From: Pelomonas sp. SE-A7 | Lineage (GTDB): Bacteria; Pseudomonadota; Gammaproteobacteria; Burkholderiales; Burkholderiaceae_C | Assembly (NCBI RefSeq): GCF_030345705.1 | Contig: NZ_JAUASW010000001.1 | Location: 2,790,001-2,854,000, forward strand | Reading direction: 5' to 3' | DNA: 64,000 nucleotides | Shown here: positions 22,479 to 33,698 of the stretch, one piece after another | How the letters are laid out: each line of letters opens with the position of its first letter | Position numbering within the stretch: the first letter of the stretch is position 1 | Position numbers and translations under genes: made by a program | Notes under the pieces: model-generated | Told to the model about the DNA's origin: nothing | The model's input: only the letters and a program-made list of their open reading frames with translations | Database searches by the model: none

Positions 22479-24125
22479 TCAGGAATGCGGCGAGCCCACC
22501 GGCCCCTGGGCCGAGAAGCTGTGCGGGCTCGCGATGGGCCAGTAGACCTTGAACACATTGCCCGGCAGCTCGCCGCCCAGCAGGTCGCCGGGCTTGGCGA
22601 AGGGCAGCAGGTTGGCCAGCAGCTTGACCTCGTGGCGGCTGACCCGGTGGACGATGTGGGCTGCCGTGATGTCGCCGGGGTGCAAGAGGCCGGCCGCCTG
22701 CACCAGCTCCTGCAGCGCCTTGAGCGTGTTGTCGTGGTAGCGGAACACGCGCTCGGCCTTGTCCGGCACCACCAGGGCCTGCTGGCGCAGCGGGTCTTGG
22801 GTCGTGACGCCGGTCGGGCAGTGGCCGGTGTGGCAGGCCTGGGCCTGGATGCAGCCCAGCGAGAACATGAAGCCGCGCGCCGAATTGCACCAGTCGGCGC
22901 CTAGCGCCATCATGCGCGCGATGTCGAAGGCGCTGACCACCTTGCCGGCGCAGCCCAGCTTGACCCGGTGGCGGAGGTTCAGCCCGACCAAGGTGTTGTG
23001 GACCAGCAGCAGGCCTTCCTGCAGCGGCGCGCCCACATGGTCGGTGAACTCCAGCGGCGCGGCGCCGGTGCCGCCCTCGGCGCCGTCGATGACGATGAAG
23101 TCAGGCGCCAGGCCGGTCTGCTGCATGGCCTTGGCGATGGCGAACCATTCCCAGGGATGGCCTATGCAGAGCTTGAAGCCCACCGGCTTGCCGCCCGAGA
23201 GCTGGCTCAACTTCTCGACGAACTGCAGCAGCTCGATGGGCGTGCCGAAGGCGCTGTGAGAGGCCGGCGAGATGCAGTCCTCGCCGACTGGCACGCCGCG
23301 CGCCTCGGCGATCTCGGCCGTGACCTTGGCCCCCGGCAGCATGCCGCCATGGCCGGGCTTGGCGCCCTGGCTCAGCTTGATCTCGATCAGCTTGACCTGC
23401 GGGTCGCGTGCATTGGCCTCGAAGCGCTCGGCGTTGAACGTGCCGTCGGCATTGCGGCAGCCGAAGTAGCCCGAGCCAATCTCCCAGATCAGGTCGCCGC
23501 CATGGGCCCGGTGGTGGACGCTGATCGAGCCCTCGCCGGTGTCATGCGCAAAACCGCCGCGCTGGGCACCACTGTTCAGCGACCGGATCGCATTGGCGCT
23601 GAGCGCGCCGAAGCTCATGGCGGAAATGTTGAACACGCTGGCCGAATAGGGCTGGGCCCGGCCCTCGCCGATCAGCACGCGGAAATCGTGCGATGGCAGG
23701 TGGGTGGGCGACAGCGAATGGTTGATCCATTCATAGCCGCCGGCCAGCACGTCCAGCTGGGTGCCGAAGGGCCGCTTGTCGGGGTCACCCTTGGCGCGCT
23801 GGTAGACCAGGGAGCGCTGCTGGCGCGAGAAGGGCGCGCTCTCGTTGTCGCTCTCCAGGAAGTACTGGCGGATCTCGGGCCGGATGTACTCCAGCATGAA
23901 GCGCAGATGGCCGATGACCGGGTAGTTGCGCAGGATGGAGCGCTTGGTCTGGCGGATGTCGTACCAGCCCACCCAGGTCAGGGCGCCGAACAGCAGCACC
24001 AGGGGCAGGCCGTAGCGGGTGTAGGCCAGCCAGCCCAGGCTGAGGCCCAGGCCGGCGGCGCAGAGCAGCCAGCTGGTGTAGCGAACCGGGAAATGGTGGT
24101 CGACAGCTTGCAGCCAACGGGGCAT
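22479..24125 (-). CDS. Membrane-anchored FMN-binding glutamate synthase-like protein
   Basis: This 548-residue protein has two N-terminal membrane helices (about 17-60) followed by a glutamate-synthase central/FMN TIM-barrel domain. Recognised motifs are FNISAMSFGALSANAIRSLN, KPGHGGMLPG, DGAEGGTGAAPLEF and the cluster CIQAQACHTGHC. Its C-x5-C-x4-C spacing fits the 3Fe-4S site of GltB. It has no glutaminase domain, so it cannot be a full GOGAT on its own. Such stand-alone proteins are widespread but their substrate is not settled. It is divergent from sppA. Confidence 0.82.
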   Translation of the reverse strand: MPRWLQAVDHHFPVRYTSWLLCAAGLGLSLGWLAYTRYGLPLVLLFGALTWVGWYDIRQTKRSILRNYPVIGHLRFMLEYIRPEIRQYFLESDNESAPFSRQQRSLVYQRAKGDPDKRPFGTQLDVLAGGYEWINHSLSPTHLPSHDFRVLIGEGRAQPYSASVFNISAMSFGALSANAIRSLNSGAQRGGFAHDTGEGSISVHHRAHGGDLIWEIGSGYFGCRNADGTFNAERFEANARDPQVKLIEIKLSQGAKPGHGGMLPGAKVTAEIAEARGVPVGEDCISPASHSAFGTPIELLQFVEKLSQLSGGKPVGFKLCIGHPWEWFAIAKAMQQTGLAPDFIVIDGAEGGTGAAPLEFTDHVGAPLQEGLLLVHNTLVGLNLRHRVKLGCAGKVVSAFDIARMMALGADWCNSARGFMFSLGCIQAQACHTGHCPTGVTTQDPLRQQALVVPDKAERVFRYHDNTLKALQELVQAAGLLHPGDITAAHIVHRVSRHEVKLLANLLPFAKPGDLLGGELPGNVFKVYWPIASPHSFSAQGPVGSPHS

Positions 24126-24244
24126 GGATCACAACCTTTCGCCTGGGCGTTGCCTCATGCTATGCCGCCGCTCCGGCCTTGTGCCCTGGGGCAAGCCATG
24201 CCCTGCTGCACAATCGACGCCGTCATTTCAAGGGACGTTTGCCG

Positions 24245-26107
24245 ATGAACCTGCTCAAGAAGATCTGGTCGCCCATCGCCTGGCTGTTCGGCAAGGCCTG
24301 GTGGCTGCTCGACGGCTCGCGTCGCGTGGTGCTGAACCTGCTGTGGCTCTTGATACTGATCATCGCCGTCACCGCCCTTTTCCGCGGCGGCCCCAAGCCC
24401 TTGCAGGACAAGACCACCCTGGTGCTGAGCCTGCGCGGCCCGCTGGTCGAGCAGTTCTCGGGCTCGGCCCGCTCGCAGGCTGTGGCCGAGCTGCAGGGCC
24501 AGAAGGCCAAGCGCCAGACCCGCTTGCGCGACGTGCTGGCCGCGCTGGACAGCGCCGCCAAGGACGCACGCATCAGCGCCGTGCTGCTGGACCTGGACGA
24601 ATTCAGCGGCGCCGGCATGGCCGGCCTGCATGAGCTGTCCGGCGCGATCCAGCGCTTCCGCGCCGAGAGCAAGAAGCCGGTCTATGCCTATGGCGACCAC
24701 TACAGCCAGCGCGCCTACTACCTGGCGGCCCAGGCCAGCGAGGTCTACATGCATCCGATGGGCACGGTGCAGGTCGAGGGCTTCGGCGGCTACCGCCTCT
24801 ACTACAAGGACGCCCTGGACCGCCTGGGCATCTCGGCCAATGTGCTGCGCGTGGGCAGCTACAAGAACGCCGCCGAACCCTATTTCACCAATGCCCCCAG
24901 CAAGGCCACGCAGGAGGCGGACGCCGCCCTGTATGGCGAGCTGTGGACGAGCTATACCGACGGCGTCGAAGCCGCCCGCAAGCTCGACAAGGGCACGATC
25001 TCGCGCGACATCGAGACCCTGCCCCAGCAGCTGGCCGCGCTCAAGGGCGACACCTGCAAGCTGGCCTTGCAGCAGAAGCTGATCGACGGCATCCGGACCC
25101 GTGACGAGATGCGCGCCCTGCTGATCGAGAAGGGCGCCAAGGACGGCACCAGCTTCCGCCGCATAGGCTATGCCGAGTACCTGGGCCAGCTGAAGCCGCA
25201 GCTGCCCTACGGGCCGGCCCTGGGCGTGGTGGTGGCCGAGGGCTCCATCGTCGACGGCGAGGCCCAGGCCGGCCGCATAGGCGGCGACTCCACCGCCCAG
25301 CTGATACGCCGGGCCCGCGAGGACGAGCAGGTCAAGGCCCTGGTGCTGCGCGTCAATTCGCCGGGCGGCAGCGCCTTCGCCTCCGAGGTCGTGCGCCGCG
25401 AGCTGGAGCTGACCCGCAAGGCCGGCAAACCGGTGGTGATCTCCATGGGCGACGTGGCGGCCTCGGGCGGCTACTGGATCTCGATGAGCTCGGACCGCGT
25501 GATCGCCGATGCCGGCACCATCACCGGCTCGATTGGTGTGTACGGCATGCTGCCCACGGCCGAGAAGCTGATGGACAAGCTGTCGCTGCACAGCGGCGGC
25601 ACCACCACCACCTGGCTGGCCCGCAGCTATGACCCCAGCCGCGCGCTGGACCCGCGCTTCGCCTCCATCGTCCAGTCGTCCATCGACCATGTCTACGACG
25701 AATTCACGACCCGGGCCGCTGCCGCGCGCAAGAAGAAGGTGGCGGAGATCGATGCCGTGGCCCAGGGCCGGGTCTGGACCGGCAGGCAGGCGCTGGAGCG
25801 CGGCCTGGTGGACCAGCTCGGCAGCTTCGGCGACGCGCTCAAGGCCGCCGCGGAGCTGGCCAAGCTGCAAGTCCAGCCGCGCCTGATCTACGTGGAACGC
25901 GAACCGGGCCGCCTGGACCGCCTGCTGGCCTCGCTGGCCGATGCCTCGGCCCCGGCCATCCAGGCGGCGTTCGGCGATATGCCTCAAATGCCGGTCCTGC
26001 CCGAGCCGCTGCAACAGGCCTGGCAGGACCTGAGCTGGCTCAGCCAAGTCAGCGACAGCCGCCGCCCCTACACGGCCGTGGTCCATTGCCTCTGCGCCGC
26101 CCCCTGA
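24245..26107 (+). CDS. sppA: Signal peptide peptidase SppA, 67K long type
   Basis: SppA digests cleaved signal peptides in the inner membrane. The 620-residue protein has an N-terminal membrane helix (about 26-46) and two tandem S49 domains. The catalytic dyad matches E. coli numbering closely: K207 in VGSYKNAAEP and S407 in GDVAASGGYW. The oxyanion loop is in NSPGGSAFASEV. The ATG at 24245 gives the family start MNLLKKIWSPIAWLFGKAW, preceded by AAGGGA. An open frame back to 24179 has no support. Confidence 0.95.
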   Translation: MNLLKKIWSPIAWLFGKAWWLLDGSRRVVLNLLWLLILIIAVTALFRGGPKPLQDKTTLVLSLRGPLVEQFSGSARSQAVAELQGQKAKRQTRLRDVLAALDSAAKDARISAVLLDLDEFSGAGMAGLHELSGAIQRFRAESKKPVYAYGDHYSQRAYYLAAQASEVYMHPMGTVQVEGFGGYRLYYKDALDRLGISANVLRVGSYKNAAEPYFTNAPSKATQEADAALYGELWTSYTDGVEAARKLDKGTISRDIETLPQQLAALKGDTCKLALQQKLIDGIRTRDEMRALLIEKGAKDGTSFRRIGYAEYLGQLKPQLPYGPALGVVVAEGSIVDGEAQAGRIGGDSTAQLIRRAREDEQVKALVLRVNSPGGSAFASEVVRRELELTRKAGKPVVISMGDVAASGGYWISMSSDRVIADAGTITGSIGVYGMLPTAEKLMDKLSLHSGGTTTTWLARSYDPSRALDPRFASIVQSSIDHVYDEFTTRAAAARKKKVAEIDAVAQGRVWTGRQALERGLVDQLGSFGDALKAAAELAKLQVQPRLIYVEREPGRLDRLLASLADASAPAIQAAFGDMPQMPVLPEPLQQAWQDLSWLSQVSDSRRPYTAVVHCLCAAP

Positions 26108-26129
26108 GTCCGATTCCAGGAGCCTCCAG

Positions 26130-28255
<2,126 letters not shown>

Positions 28256-28259
<4 letters not shown>

Positions 28260-29389
28260 TCGAGGGTCTGCCGGTAGCGCTTCAGCGCTATCGCTCCCGC
28301 GACGGCGAGGAAGGCCAGCATGGGCCAGACCTCGCCCCACAGCTCGCCCGCGCCGCTGCCCTTGAGCATGATGCCGCGCACTATGCGCAGGAAATGCGTC
28401 AGCGGCAGCGCCTCGCCCAGGTGCTGCGCCCATTCCGGCATGCCGCGGAACGGGAACATGAAGCCCGACAGCAGCATCGAGGGCAGGAAGAAGAAGAAGG
28501 TCATCTGCATGGCCTGCAGCTGGTTGCGGGCCAGGGTGGAGAAGGTGAAGCCCACGCCCAGATTGGCCAGCATGAACACGCCTATCAGGGCCATCAGGAG
28601 CGTCAGGCTGCCCAGCATGGGTACGGCAAACAGCAGCCAGGCCGCGCCCATGATCACGCCCAGCTGCACATAGCCCAGGGCCACATAGGGCAGGATCTTG
28701 CCGACCATGACCTCGAAGGGCCGCACCGGCGTGGCCAGCAGGTTTTCCATGGTGCCGCGCTCGCGTTCGCGGGTCATGGCCAGCGAGGTCAGCATCACCA
28801 TGGTCATGGTGAGGATGGTGCCTATCAGTCCGGGCACGATGTTGTAGCGGGACAGGCCCTCGGGGTTGTAGCGGCGGTGGATGCGCAGCTCGAACGGCGC
28901 AGCGCTGGGCTGCAGCGAAGCCGCCGGCCCGCGCAGCTCGCGACGCAGCGCCGTGCTCGAGAGCTGCTGCAGTGCGGCGATGGCGTTGCCCGAGGCCGAC
29001 GGGTCGGTGGCATCGGCCGAGACCAGCAGCGGCGGCCTCTCGCCACGCAGCACGCGGCGCGTGAAGTCACCGGGAATCTGCACCACGAACTGCAGCTCGC
29101 CGCGCGCCATCAGCGCATCGGCCTCCTGCTCGCTGATGCCGCTGGCCACCAATTTGAAATAGCCGCTGTTCTGCAGGGCCGTGACCACGCTGCGGCCCAG
29201 CGGGCCCTGGTCCTGCGAGACCACGGCCGTGGGCAGGCCCTTGGGGTCGGTGTTGATCGCATAGCCGAACAGCAGCAGCTGCATGATGGGCACACCCACC
29301 GCCATCGCGAAGGTCAGGCGGTCGCGCAGCATCTGCTGGCATTCCTTGATGAAGATGGCCGCGGTGCGGGCCAGCGAGAAGGCTTTCAT
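28256..29389 (-). CDS. ABC-2 type permease of a CecR-type export system (YbhR/YhhJ-like)
   Basis: This 377-residue permease has one N-terminal membrane helix, a large extracytoplasmic loop (about 50-170) and five or six C-terminal helices (about 180-375). The ABC-2 membrane signature is TREREREGTMENLLATPVRP. It begins in the last codon of the ATPase gene with an ATGA overlap. E. coli YbhF systems use two permeases (YbhS and YbhR); here only one is present, so it may act as a homodimer. Predicted to export small hydrophobic molecules or drugs. Confidence 0.88.
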
Positions 29390-30150
29390 GGTGCCGCCTC
29401 GAAGTTGTCGCGGGCCTTCGCGATCAGCTTGATGAAGGCGTCTTCGAGATTGCCTTCACCTTCGTTGACGCCGGCGGCCGCGAGGACCTCTTGCTGTGTG
29501 CCCTGGGCCAGCACCTCGCCGTAGGCGATGAAGACCAGCTCGTCACAGCGCTCGGCCTCGTCCATGTAGTGGGTGGCGACCAGCACCGTGATGCCGTCTT
29601 CGGCCGCGAGGCGGTGCAGCTGGTCCCAGAACTCGCGCCTGGCCTTGGGATCGACGCCGGCCGTGGGCTCGTCCAGCAACAGCAGTTGCGGCTCGTGCAG
29701 CAGGCAAGCCGCGAGGGCAAGACGCTGCTTCCAGCCGCCGGAGAGCGAACCGGCCAGTTGCTCGGCCCGCGTCGCCAGGCCCAGCCGCTCAAGCGCCGCA
29801 TCCACGGCCTTGCGCCGCGCGGGCAGCTCGAACAGCCGCGCCACGAAGTCCAGGTTCTGGCGTATCGACAAATCCTCGTAGAGGCCGAACTTCTGCGTCA
29901 TGTAGCCGACCTGGCGCTTCAGCTGCAGCGCGTCGCGGCGGAAGTCCAGGCCCAGGCAGAGCCCTTCGCCGGCATCGGGCGTGAGCAGGCCGCAGAGCAT
30001 GCGCATGGTCGTGGTCTTGCCGCTGCCGTTGGGGCCGAGGAAGCCGACGATGCGGCCGCGGCCGACCTGCATGTCGACCTGGTCCACCACGGCACGGCCG
30101 CCAAAGCGCTTGCTGAGGCCCCGCACATCAATGGCTAGTGCGGCCGTCAC
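29386..30150 (-). CDS. ABC transporter ATPase (YbhF-like half)
   Basis: This 254-residue nucleotide-binding protein has Walker A GPNGSGKTT, Q-loop YMTQKFGLYEDLS, signature LSGGWKQRLALA, Walker B LLLLDEPTAGVD and switch His in ATHYMDE. The start is GTG at 30150. That codon overlaps the stop of the HlyD-like gene as GTGA, which both fixes the start and shows coupling. It powers the adjacent permease. E. coli YbhF has two fused ATPase domains; this one has a single domain. Confidence 0.92.
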   Translation of the reverse strand: MTAALAIDVRGLSKRFGGRAVVDQVDMQVGRGRIVGFLGPNGSGKTTTMRMLCGLLTPDAGEGLCLGLDFRRDALQLKRQVGYMTQKFGLYEDLSIRQNLDFVARLFELPARRKAVDAALERLGLATRAEQLAGSLSGGWKQRLALAACLLHEPQLLLLDEPTAGVDPKARREFWDQLHRLAAEDGITVLVATHYMDEAERCDELVFIAYGEVLAQGTQQEVLAAAGVNEGEGNLEDAFIKLIAKARDNFEAAP

Positions 30151-31097
30151 GGCTGAACATCCAGCGGCTGGCCCGGATGCAGTCGCAGCGCGTCCTCGGC
30201 CTTCTCCGGCCGCGCCTCGACCATGAAGACCAGCTTGGCGCGCTGGGCATTGGAATAGATCACCGGCGGCGTGAACTCGGCCTGCGGCGCGATGTAGCTG
30301 ATGCGCGCGGCAATCGGTGCGCCGCAGCCATCGCAGCGCAGCTGCACCAGCTGGCCGGCCTTGATGGCACCCAGCTGGGCCTCGGGCACGAAGAAGCGCG
30401 CCTTGCGCTGCGAGGCCGGCAGCAGGGACAGTACCGGCGCGCCGGCATTGACCCATTCGCCGGGCCGGTAGAACACATCGGTGACCAGGCCGGCCTGGGG
30501 CGCGCGCTGGGCCTTCTGCTGCAGACGCCAGTCGGTCTGGGCGCGGCCCTGGGCTGCCGCCTGGGCCAGGGCCTGGGCGGCCGCGCGCTCGTCGTCGCGG
30601 GCCGGCAGGCGGGCGGTCTGCACGGCGGCGTCCAGTTCGGCCACGCGGGCATCGGCCTGGCGCGACTGCAAGACGGCATCGTCGACCCGCGCCTTCTGCA
30701 CAAAGCCTTGGGCCAGCAACTGCTGCTGGCGTGCCAGCTCGCTGCGGGCCAGCTCGGCCTGCGCGCGGGCCTGGCGCAATTGGGCTTCGGTGATGGCCAG
30801 CTCCTCGCGGCGCCGACCCTTGTCGCCGTTGCGGGCCTGGGCCGCAGCGCTGCGCTCGCGCGCCTGGGCCTCGGCATCGGCGGCGCGCTCCAGGCTGTCT
30901 TCCAGCTTGAACAAGGCCTGCTCGGCCTGCACCGTGTCGCCGCTGTGCACCGCCAGCTCGCTGAGCCGGCCGGCCACCGGGGCGGCCAGGTAGAGGGTCT
31001 CGCCCTCGGCGTAGCCGGACCAGCCGGTCTGCGGCGGTGGGCTGCAGGCGGCCAGCGCCAGCAGCAGCGGCGAAAGAATCAAGACAGTCGTCTTCAT
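30147..31097 (-). CDS. HlyD-family periplasmic adaptor lipoprotein (YbhG-like)
   Basis: This 316-residue membrane-fusion protein has a lipoprotein signal (LLLALAAC, lipid-attached Cys about 18). It has a biotinyl-lipoyl-like half (YLAAPVAGRLSELAVHSGDTV), a long alpha-helical hairpin rich in Ala, Arg and Glu (about 75-190), and a barrel domain containing GAPVLSLLPASQRKARFFVPE. It would link the inner-membrane ABC exporter to an outer-membrane channel not encoded here. Two bases separate it from the regulator gene upstream. Confidence 0.88.
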   Translation of the reverse strand: MKTTVLILSPLLLALAACSPPPQTGWSGYAEGETLYLAAPVAGRLSELAVHSGDTVQAEQALFKLEDSLERAADAEAQARERSAAAQARNGDKGRRREELAITEAQLRQARAQAELARSELARQQQLLAQGFVQKARVDDAVLQSRQADARVAELDAAVQTARLPARDDERAAAQALAQAAAQGRAQTDWRLQQKAQRAPQAGLVTDVFYRPGEWVNAGAPVLSLLPASQRKARFFVPEAQLGAIKAGQLVQLRCDGCGAPIAARISYIAPQAEFTPPVIYSNAQRAKLVFMVEARPEKAEDALRLHPGQPLDVQP

Positions 31098-31099
31098 GC

Positions 31100-31729
31100 T
31101 CAGGACTCCTTGCGCAGCGAGGCAATCGCCCACGCAATCCGTTGATCGATGGCGGCGTCGGACAGCGCCTGCTCCTGCATGCCCTCGGCCACGACCGGCG
31201 GCAGCACGCCCAGCACCTGCACGCCGCCGGCAATCACCAGCGGCGCGACCACAGAACCCATCAGGAAGACGAAGCGCTGCAGCGGCGGCACCTTGCGCAG
31301 CTGGCCGGCCTTTTCCGCGGCCTGGGTGAGTTCCATCAGCAGGCCCAGGTGGCGCGGCGCATTGGCGCGCATGAACTCCTGGGCCACCAACTCGCCGGCC
31401 TGGGCATCGGCCCAGATGCGGGCGATCACCGGCCGGTGGCTGCGCACGAAGCGGGCCAGGCTGCGCAGCGCGGCCTGTAATTTGTCCAGCGGGTCGCCGG
31501 GACCCTCGACCTCGTGGCTCAGGCCGGCATACATGTCCTCGTACATCTGCTGCAGGAGCGTGCGCAGGAAGCCGTCCTTGCTGCCGAAGTGGTAATGGAC
31601 CATGGCCGGGTTGACGCCGGCCGCCTCGGCCAGGCGCCGCACCGACAGGCCGGCACAGCCGAGCTCGGCATAGAGCTCGCGGCCTGCGGCGAGCAGGGCC
31701 TGGTCCTGGGCTTGAGAGGGGCGTGGCAT
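31100..31729 (-). CDS. TetR-family repressor, CecR-like
   Basis: This 209-residue regulator has an N-terminal helix-turn-helix: LSVRRLAEAAGVNPAMVHYHFGSKDGF at about 30-56. It has a CecR/YbiH-type C-terminal ligand domain. Its position as first gene of an HlyD-ATPase-permease cluster is the same as in the E. coli cecR-ybhGFSR operon, so autorepression with release by an exported drug is likely. The frame can start further upstream, but ATG at 31729 (MPRPSQAQDQALL) fits homologues and lies seven bases after a -10 element. Confidence 0.85.
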   Translation of the reverse strand: MPRPSQAQDQALLAAGRELYAELGCAGLSVRRLAEAAGVNPAMVHYHFGSKDGFLRTLLQQMYEDMYAGLSHEVEGPGDPLDKLQAALRSLARFVRSHRPVIARIWADAQAGELVAQEFMRANAPRHLGLLMELTQAAEKAGQLRKVPPLQRFVFLMGSVVAPLVIAGGVQVLGVLPPVVAEGMQEQALSDAAIDQRIAWAIASLRKES

Positions 31730-31736
31730 GGCGGCG

Positions 31737-31765
31737 ATTATTGAACAGTCGTTTAGTAATTGCAA
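31737..31765 (-). promoter_or_regulatory. Promoter of the TetR-ABC exporter operon
   Basis: On the minus strand TTGCAA (31765-31760) and AATAAT (31742-31737) are separated by exactly 17 bases, a normal sigma-70 spacing. The spacer contains an AAACGACTGTT segment that could hold the TetR operator, but no clean palindrome is visible. The -10 ends seven bases before the regulator ATG, suggesting a leaderless transcript. Confidence 0.5.
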
Positions 31766-31775
31766 GGCAGGCGGC

Positions 31776-31781
31776 TACAAT
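31776..31781 (+). promoter_or_regulatory. Candidate -10 element of metX-metW
   Basis: TACAAT ends eight bases before the first base of the SAM-II aptamer, so a transcript starting about seven bases downstream would begin right at the riboswitch. The -35 is weak. It overlaps no gene and lies next to the divergent repressor promoter. Confidence 0.5.
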
Positions 31782-31789
31782 GCCGCCCA

Positions 31790-31843
31790 CAGCGCCGATT
31801 TGTTCCGGATTGCGGGCGCTCTAAAAATTCCGCTAAACAGGGG
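31790..31843 (+). promoter_or_regulatory. SAM-II riboswitch aptamer upstream of metX
   Basis: The element matches the SAM-II (SAM-alpha) architecture seen before metX/metA in proteobacteria. Stem P1 is AGCGCC (31791-31796) paired with GGCGCT (31815-31820). The loop carries GATTT and CCGGATTGC. The 3' segment is CTAAAAATTCCGCTAAACAGGGG, in which the GCTAAA-x-AGGG core is the family hallmark and pairs back into the loop as a pseudoknot. It binds S-adenosylmethionine and should lower metX-metW expression when SAM is plentiful. Identification is by pattern from memory of the known aptamer, not by a covariance search. Confidence 0.88.
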
Positions 31844-31849
31844 CGCCCT

Positions 31850-31890
31850 CCGGTGTTCCGTCTTGTCAGCGGCACCGGTTTTTTCTTTTT
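31850..31890 (+). terminator. Intrinsic terminator of the metX riboswitch
   Basis: CCGGTG (31850-31855) pairs with CACCGG (31873-31878), and an inner CCG pairs with CGG (31858-31860 with 31870-31872). The hairpin is followed at once by TTTTTTCTTTTT (31879-31890). It lies between the aptamer and the metX ribosome site GGAAGG (31891-31896), so it would abort transcription before the gene. Confidence 0.88.
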
Positions 31891-31903
31891 GGAAGGCGTG
31901 AAC

Positions 31904-33040
31904 ATGACCCCGCAAAGCGTCGGCTTCGTCCAGCCGCAGCGCATGCAGTTCGAGGAGCCGCTTCGGCTGCGTAGCGGTGCGCAGCTAGGACCCTACGAGC
32001 TGCACTACGAGACCTATGGCCAGCTCAACGCCGACCGCTCGAACGCGGTGCTGGTCTGCCATGCCCTCAATGCCAGCCACCATGTGGCCGGCAGCTACGA
32101 GGGCCAGGACAGGAGCGAAGGCTGGTGGGACAACCTGATTGGCCCCGGCAAGCCGCTGGACACCAACCGCTTCTTCGTCATCGGCATCAACAACCCGGGC
32201 TCCTGCTTCGGCTCGACCGGCCCCATGCATGTCAATCCGGCCACGGGCCGCGCCTATGGCGCCGACTTCCCGGTGGTCACGGTGCAGGACTGGGTCGATG
32301 CCCAGGCCCGCGTGCTGGACCGGCTGGGCATCGCCCAGCTGGCCGCCGTACTGGGCGGCTCGCTGGGCGGCATGCAGGCGCTGGACTGGTCGCTGCGCTA
32401 TCCGGAGCGCATGCGCCACTGCATTGCCATTGCGACCGCGCCGAATCTGTCGGCGCAGAACATCGCCTTCAACGAGGTGGCGCGGCGTGCCATCGTCACC
32501 GACCCCGAATTCCACGACGGCCACTACTACGAGCATGGCGTCGTGCCCAAGCGCGGCCTGCGCGTGGCCCGCATGATCGGCCACATCACCTACCTCAGCG
32601 ACGACGTGATGGAGCAGAAGTTCGGCCGCGAGCTGCGCGCCGCCGAGCTGGGTTATTCGACCCAGGAGATCGAGTTCCAGATCGAGAGCTATCTGCGCCA
32701 CCAGGGCGACAAGTTCAGCGAGTACTTCGACGCCAACACCTATCTCTTGATCACGCGGGCGCTGGACTACTTCGACCCGGCCCGTGAGCATGGCGGCGAC
32801 CTGAGCCGCACCTTTGCCGCGGCCCGCTGCAAGTACCTGCTCGCCAGCTTCACCACCGACTGGCGCTTCTCGCCGGCCCGCTCGCGCGAAATCGTCAAGG
32901 CCCTGCTCGACAACAAGCTCGACGTGTCCTATGCGGAGATCGATGCCCCGCACGGCCACGACGCCTTCCTGCTCGAGGACCCGCGCTACCACGGCATGCT
33001 GCGCGCCTACTTCAACCGCATCGCAGGGGAATTCGCATGA
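31904..33040 (+). CDS. metX: Homoserine O-acyltransferase MetX
   Basis: MetX activates homoserine by O-acylation at the start of methionine synthesis. The 378-residue alpha/beta hydrolase fold protein has the motif [11 protein letters not shown], the nucleophile S153 in [12 protein letters not shown], and a C-terminal catalytic His in [11 protein letters not shown]. Betaproteobacterial MetX proteins can use succinyl-CoA or acetyl-CoA, and I cannot decide which from sequence alone. The ATG at 31904 has GGAAGG upstream, just downstream of the riboswitch terminator. Its stop overlaps metW by ATGA. Confidence 0.95.
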   Translation: MTPQSVGFVQPQRMQFEEPLRLRSGAQLGPYELHYETYGQLNADRSNAVLVCHALNASHHVAGSYEGQDRSEGWWDNLIGPGKPLDTNRFFVIGINNPGSCFGSTGPMHVNPATGRAYGADFPVVTVQDWVDAQARVLDRLGIAQLAAVLGGSLGGMQALDWSLRYPERMRHCIAIATAPNLSAQNIAFNEVARRAIVTDPEFHDGHYYEHGVVPKRGLRVARMIGHITYLSDDVMEQKFGRELRAAELGYSTQEIEFQIESYLRHQGDKFSEYFDANTYLLITRALDYFDPAREHGGDLSRTFAAARCKYLLASFTTDWRFSPARSREIVKALLDNKLDVSYAEIDAPHGHDAFLLEDPRYHGMLRAYFNRIAGEFA

Positions 33041-33621
33041 GCGCCGCCGGAGTGATGGAGAACATCGCAGCCCTGGTGCCCGAGGGCTCGCGCGTGCTGG
33101 ACCTGGGCTGCGGCACCGGCGAGCTGCTGGCCTATCTGCAGAAGCATCGCGGCTGCACCGGCTATGGCGTGGAACTGGATGACGCCAATCTGCTGGAATG
33201 CGTCAAGCGCGGCGTCAACGCGATCCAGCTGAACCTGGAAGAAGGCCTGTCCATCTTCGAGGACCAGAGCTTCGACGTGGTCCTGCAGCTGGAAACGCTG
33301 CAGCATCTGCGGAACACCGAGGCCATGCTGCGCGAGACCGCCCGCGTGGGCCGCAGCGGCATCGTCAGCTTCCCCAACTTCGCGCACTGGCCCAACCGGC
33401 TGCAGGTGCTGATGGGCCGCATGCCGGTGACCCGCGTCCTGCCCTACCAGTGGTACGACACGCCCAACATCCGCGTCGGCACCTATGCCGACTTCCAGGT
33501 GCTGGCCGGCAAATGCGGCCTGCAGGTGCGCGACAGCTTCGGCATCCAGGACGGCCGCGTCGTGAGGACCCTGCCCAACCTGCTGGCCAGCATGGCGGTG
33601 TTCAAGTTCGACCGCGGATGA
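33037..33621 (+). CDS. metW: Methionine biosynthesis protein MetW
   Basis: This 194-residue SAM-methyltransferase-fold protein is always linked to metX. Visible motifs are the SAM loop [15 protein letters not shown] (about 20-34), the acidic VELDD and the family signature [22 protein letters not shown]. It appears needed for full MetX activity in some bacteria. It starts inside the metX stop (ATGA) and shares the SAM-II control region. Confidence 0.95.
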   Translation: MSAAGVMENIAALVPEGSRVLDLGCGTGELLAYLQKHRGCTGYGVELDDANLLECVKRGVNAIQLNLEEGLSIFEDQSFDVVLQLETLQHLRNTEAMLRETARVGRSGIVSFPNFAHWPNRLQVLMGRMPVTRVLPYQWYDTPNIRVGTYADFQVLAGKCGLQVRDSFGIQDGRVVRTLPNLLASMAVFKFDRG

Positions 33622-33698
33622 CAGGGCTCTTGCGTTTTGGCGCGCCGTCCAAGGCGTGCTGAAATGGCCGCCTCGAGTCATTTCGCAAGGAGACAGCC

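Noticed and set aside
31738..31760. A clean TetR palindrome in the repressor promoter
   Set aside because: AAACGACTGTT and its surroundings do not form a convincing inverted repeat, so I list only the promoter.
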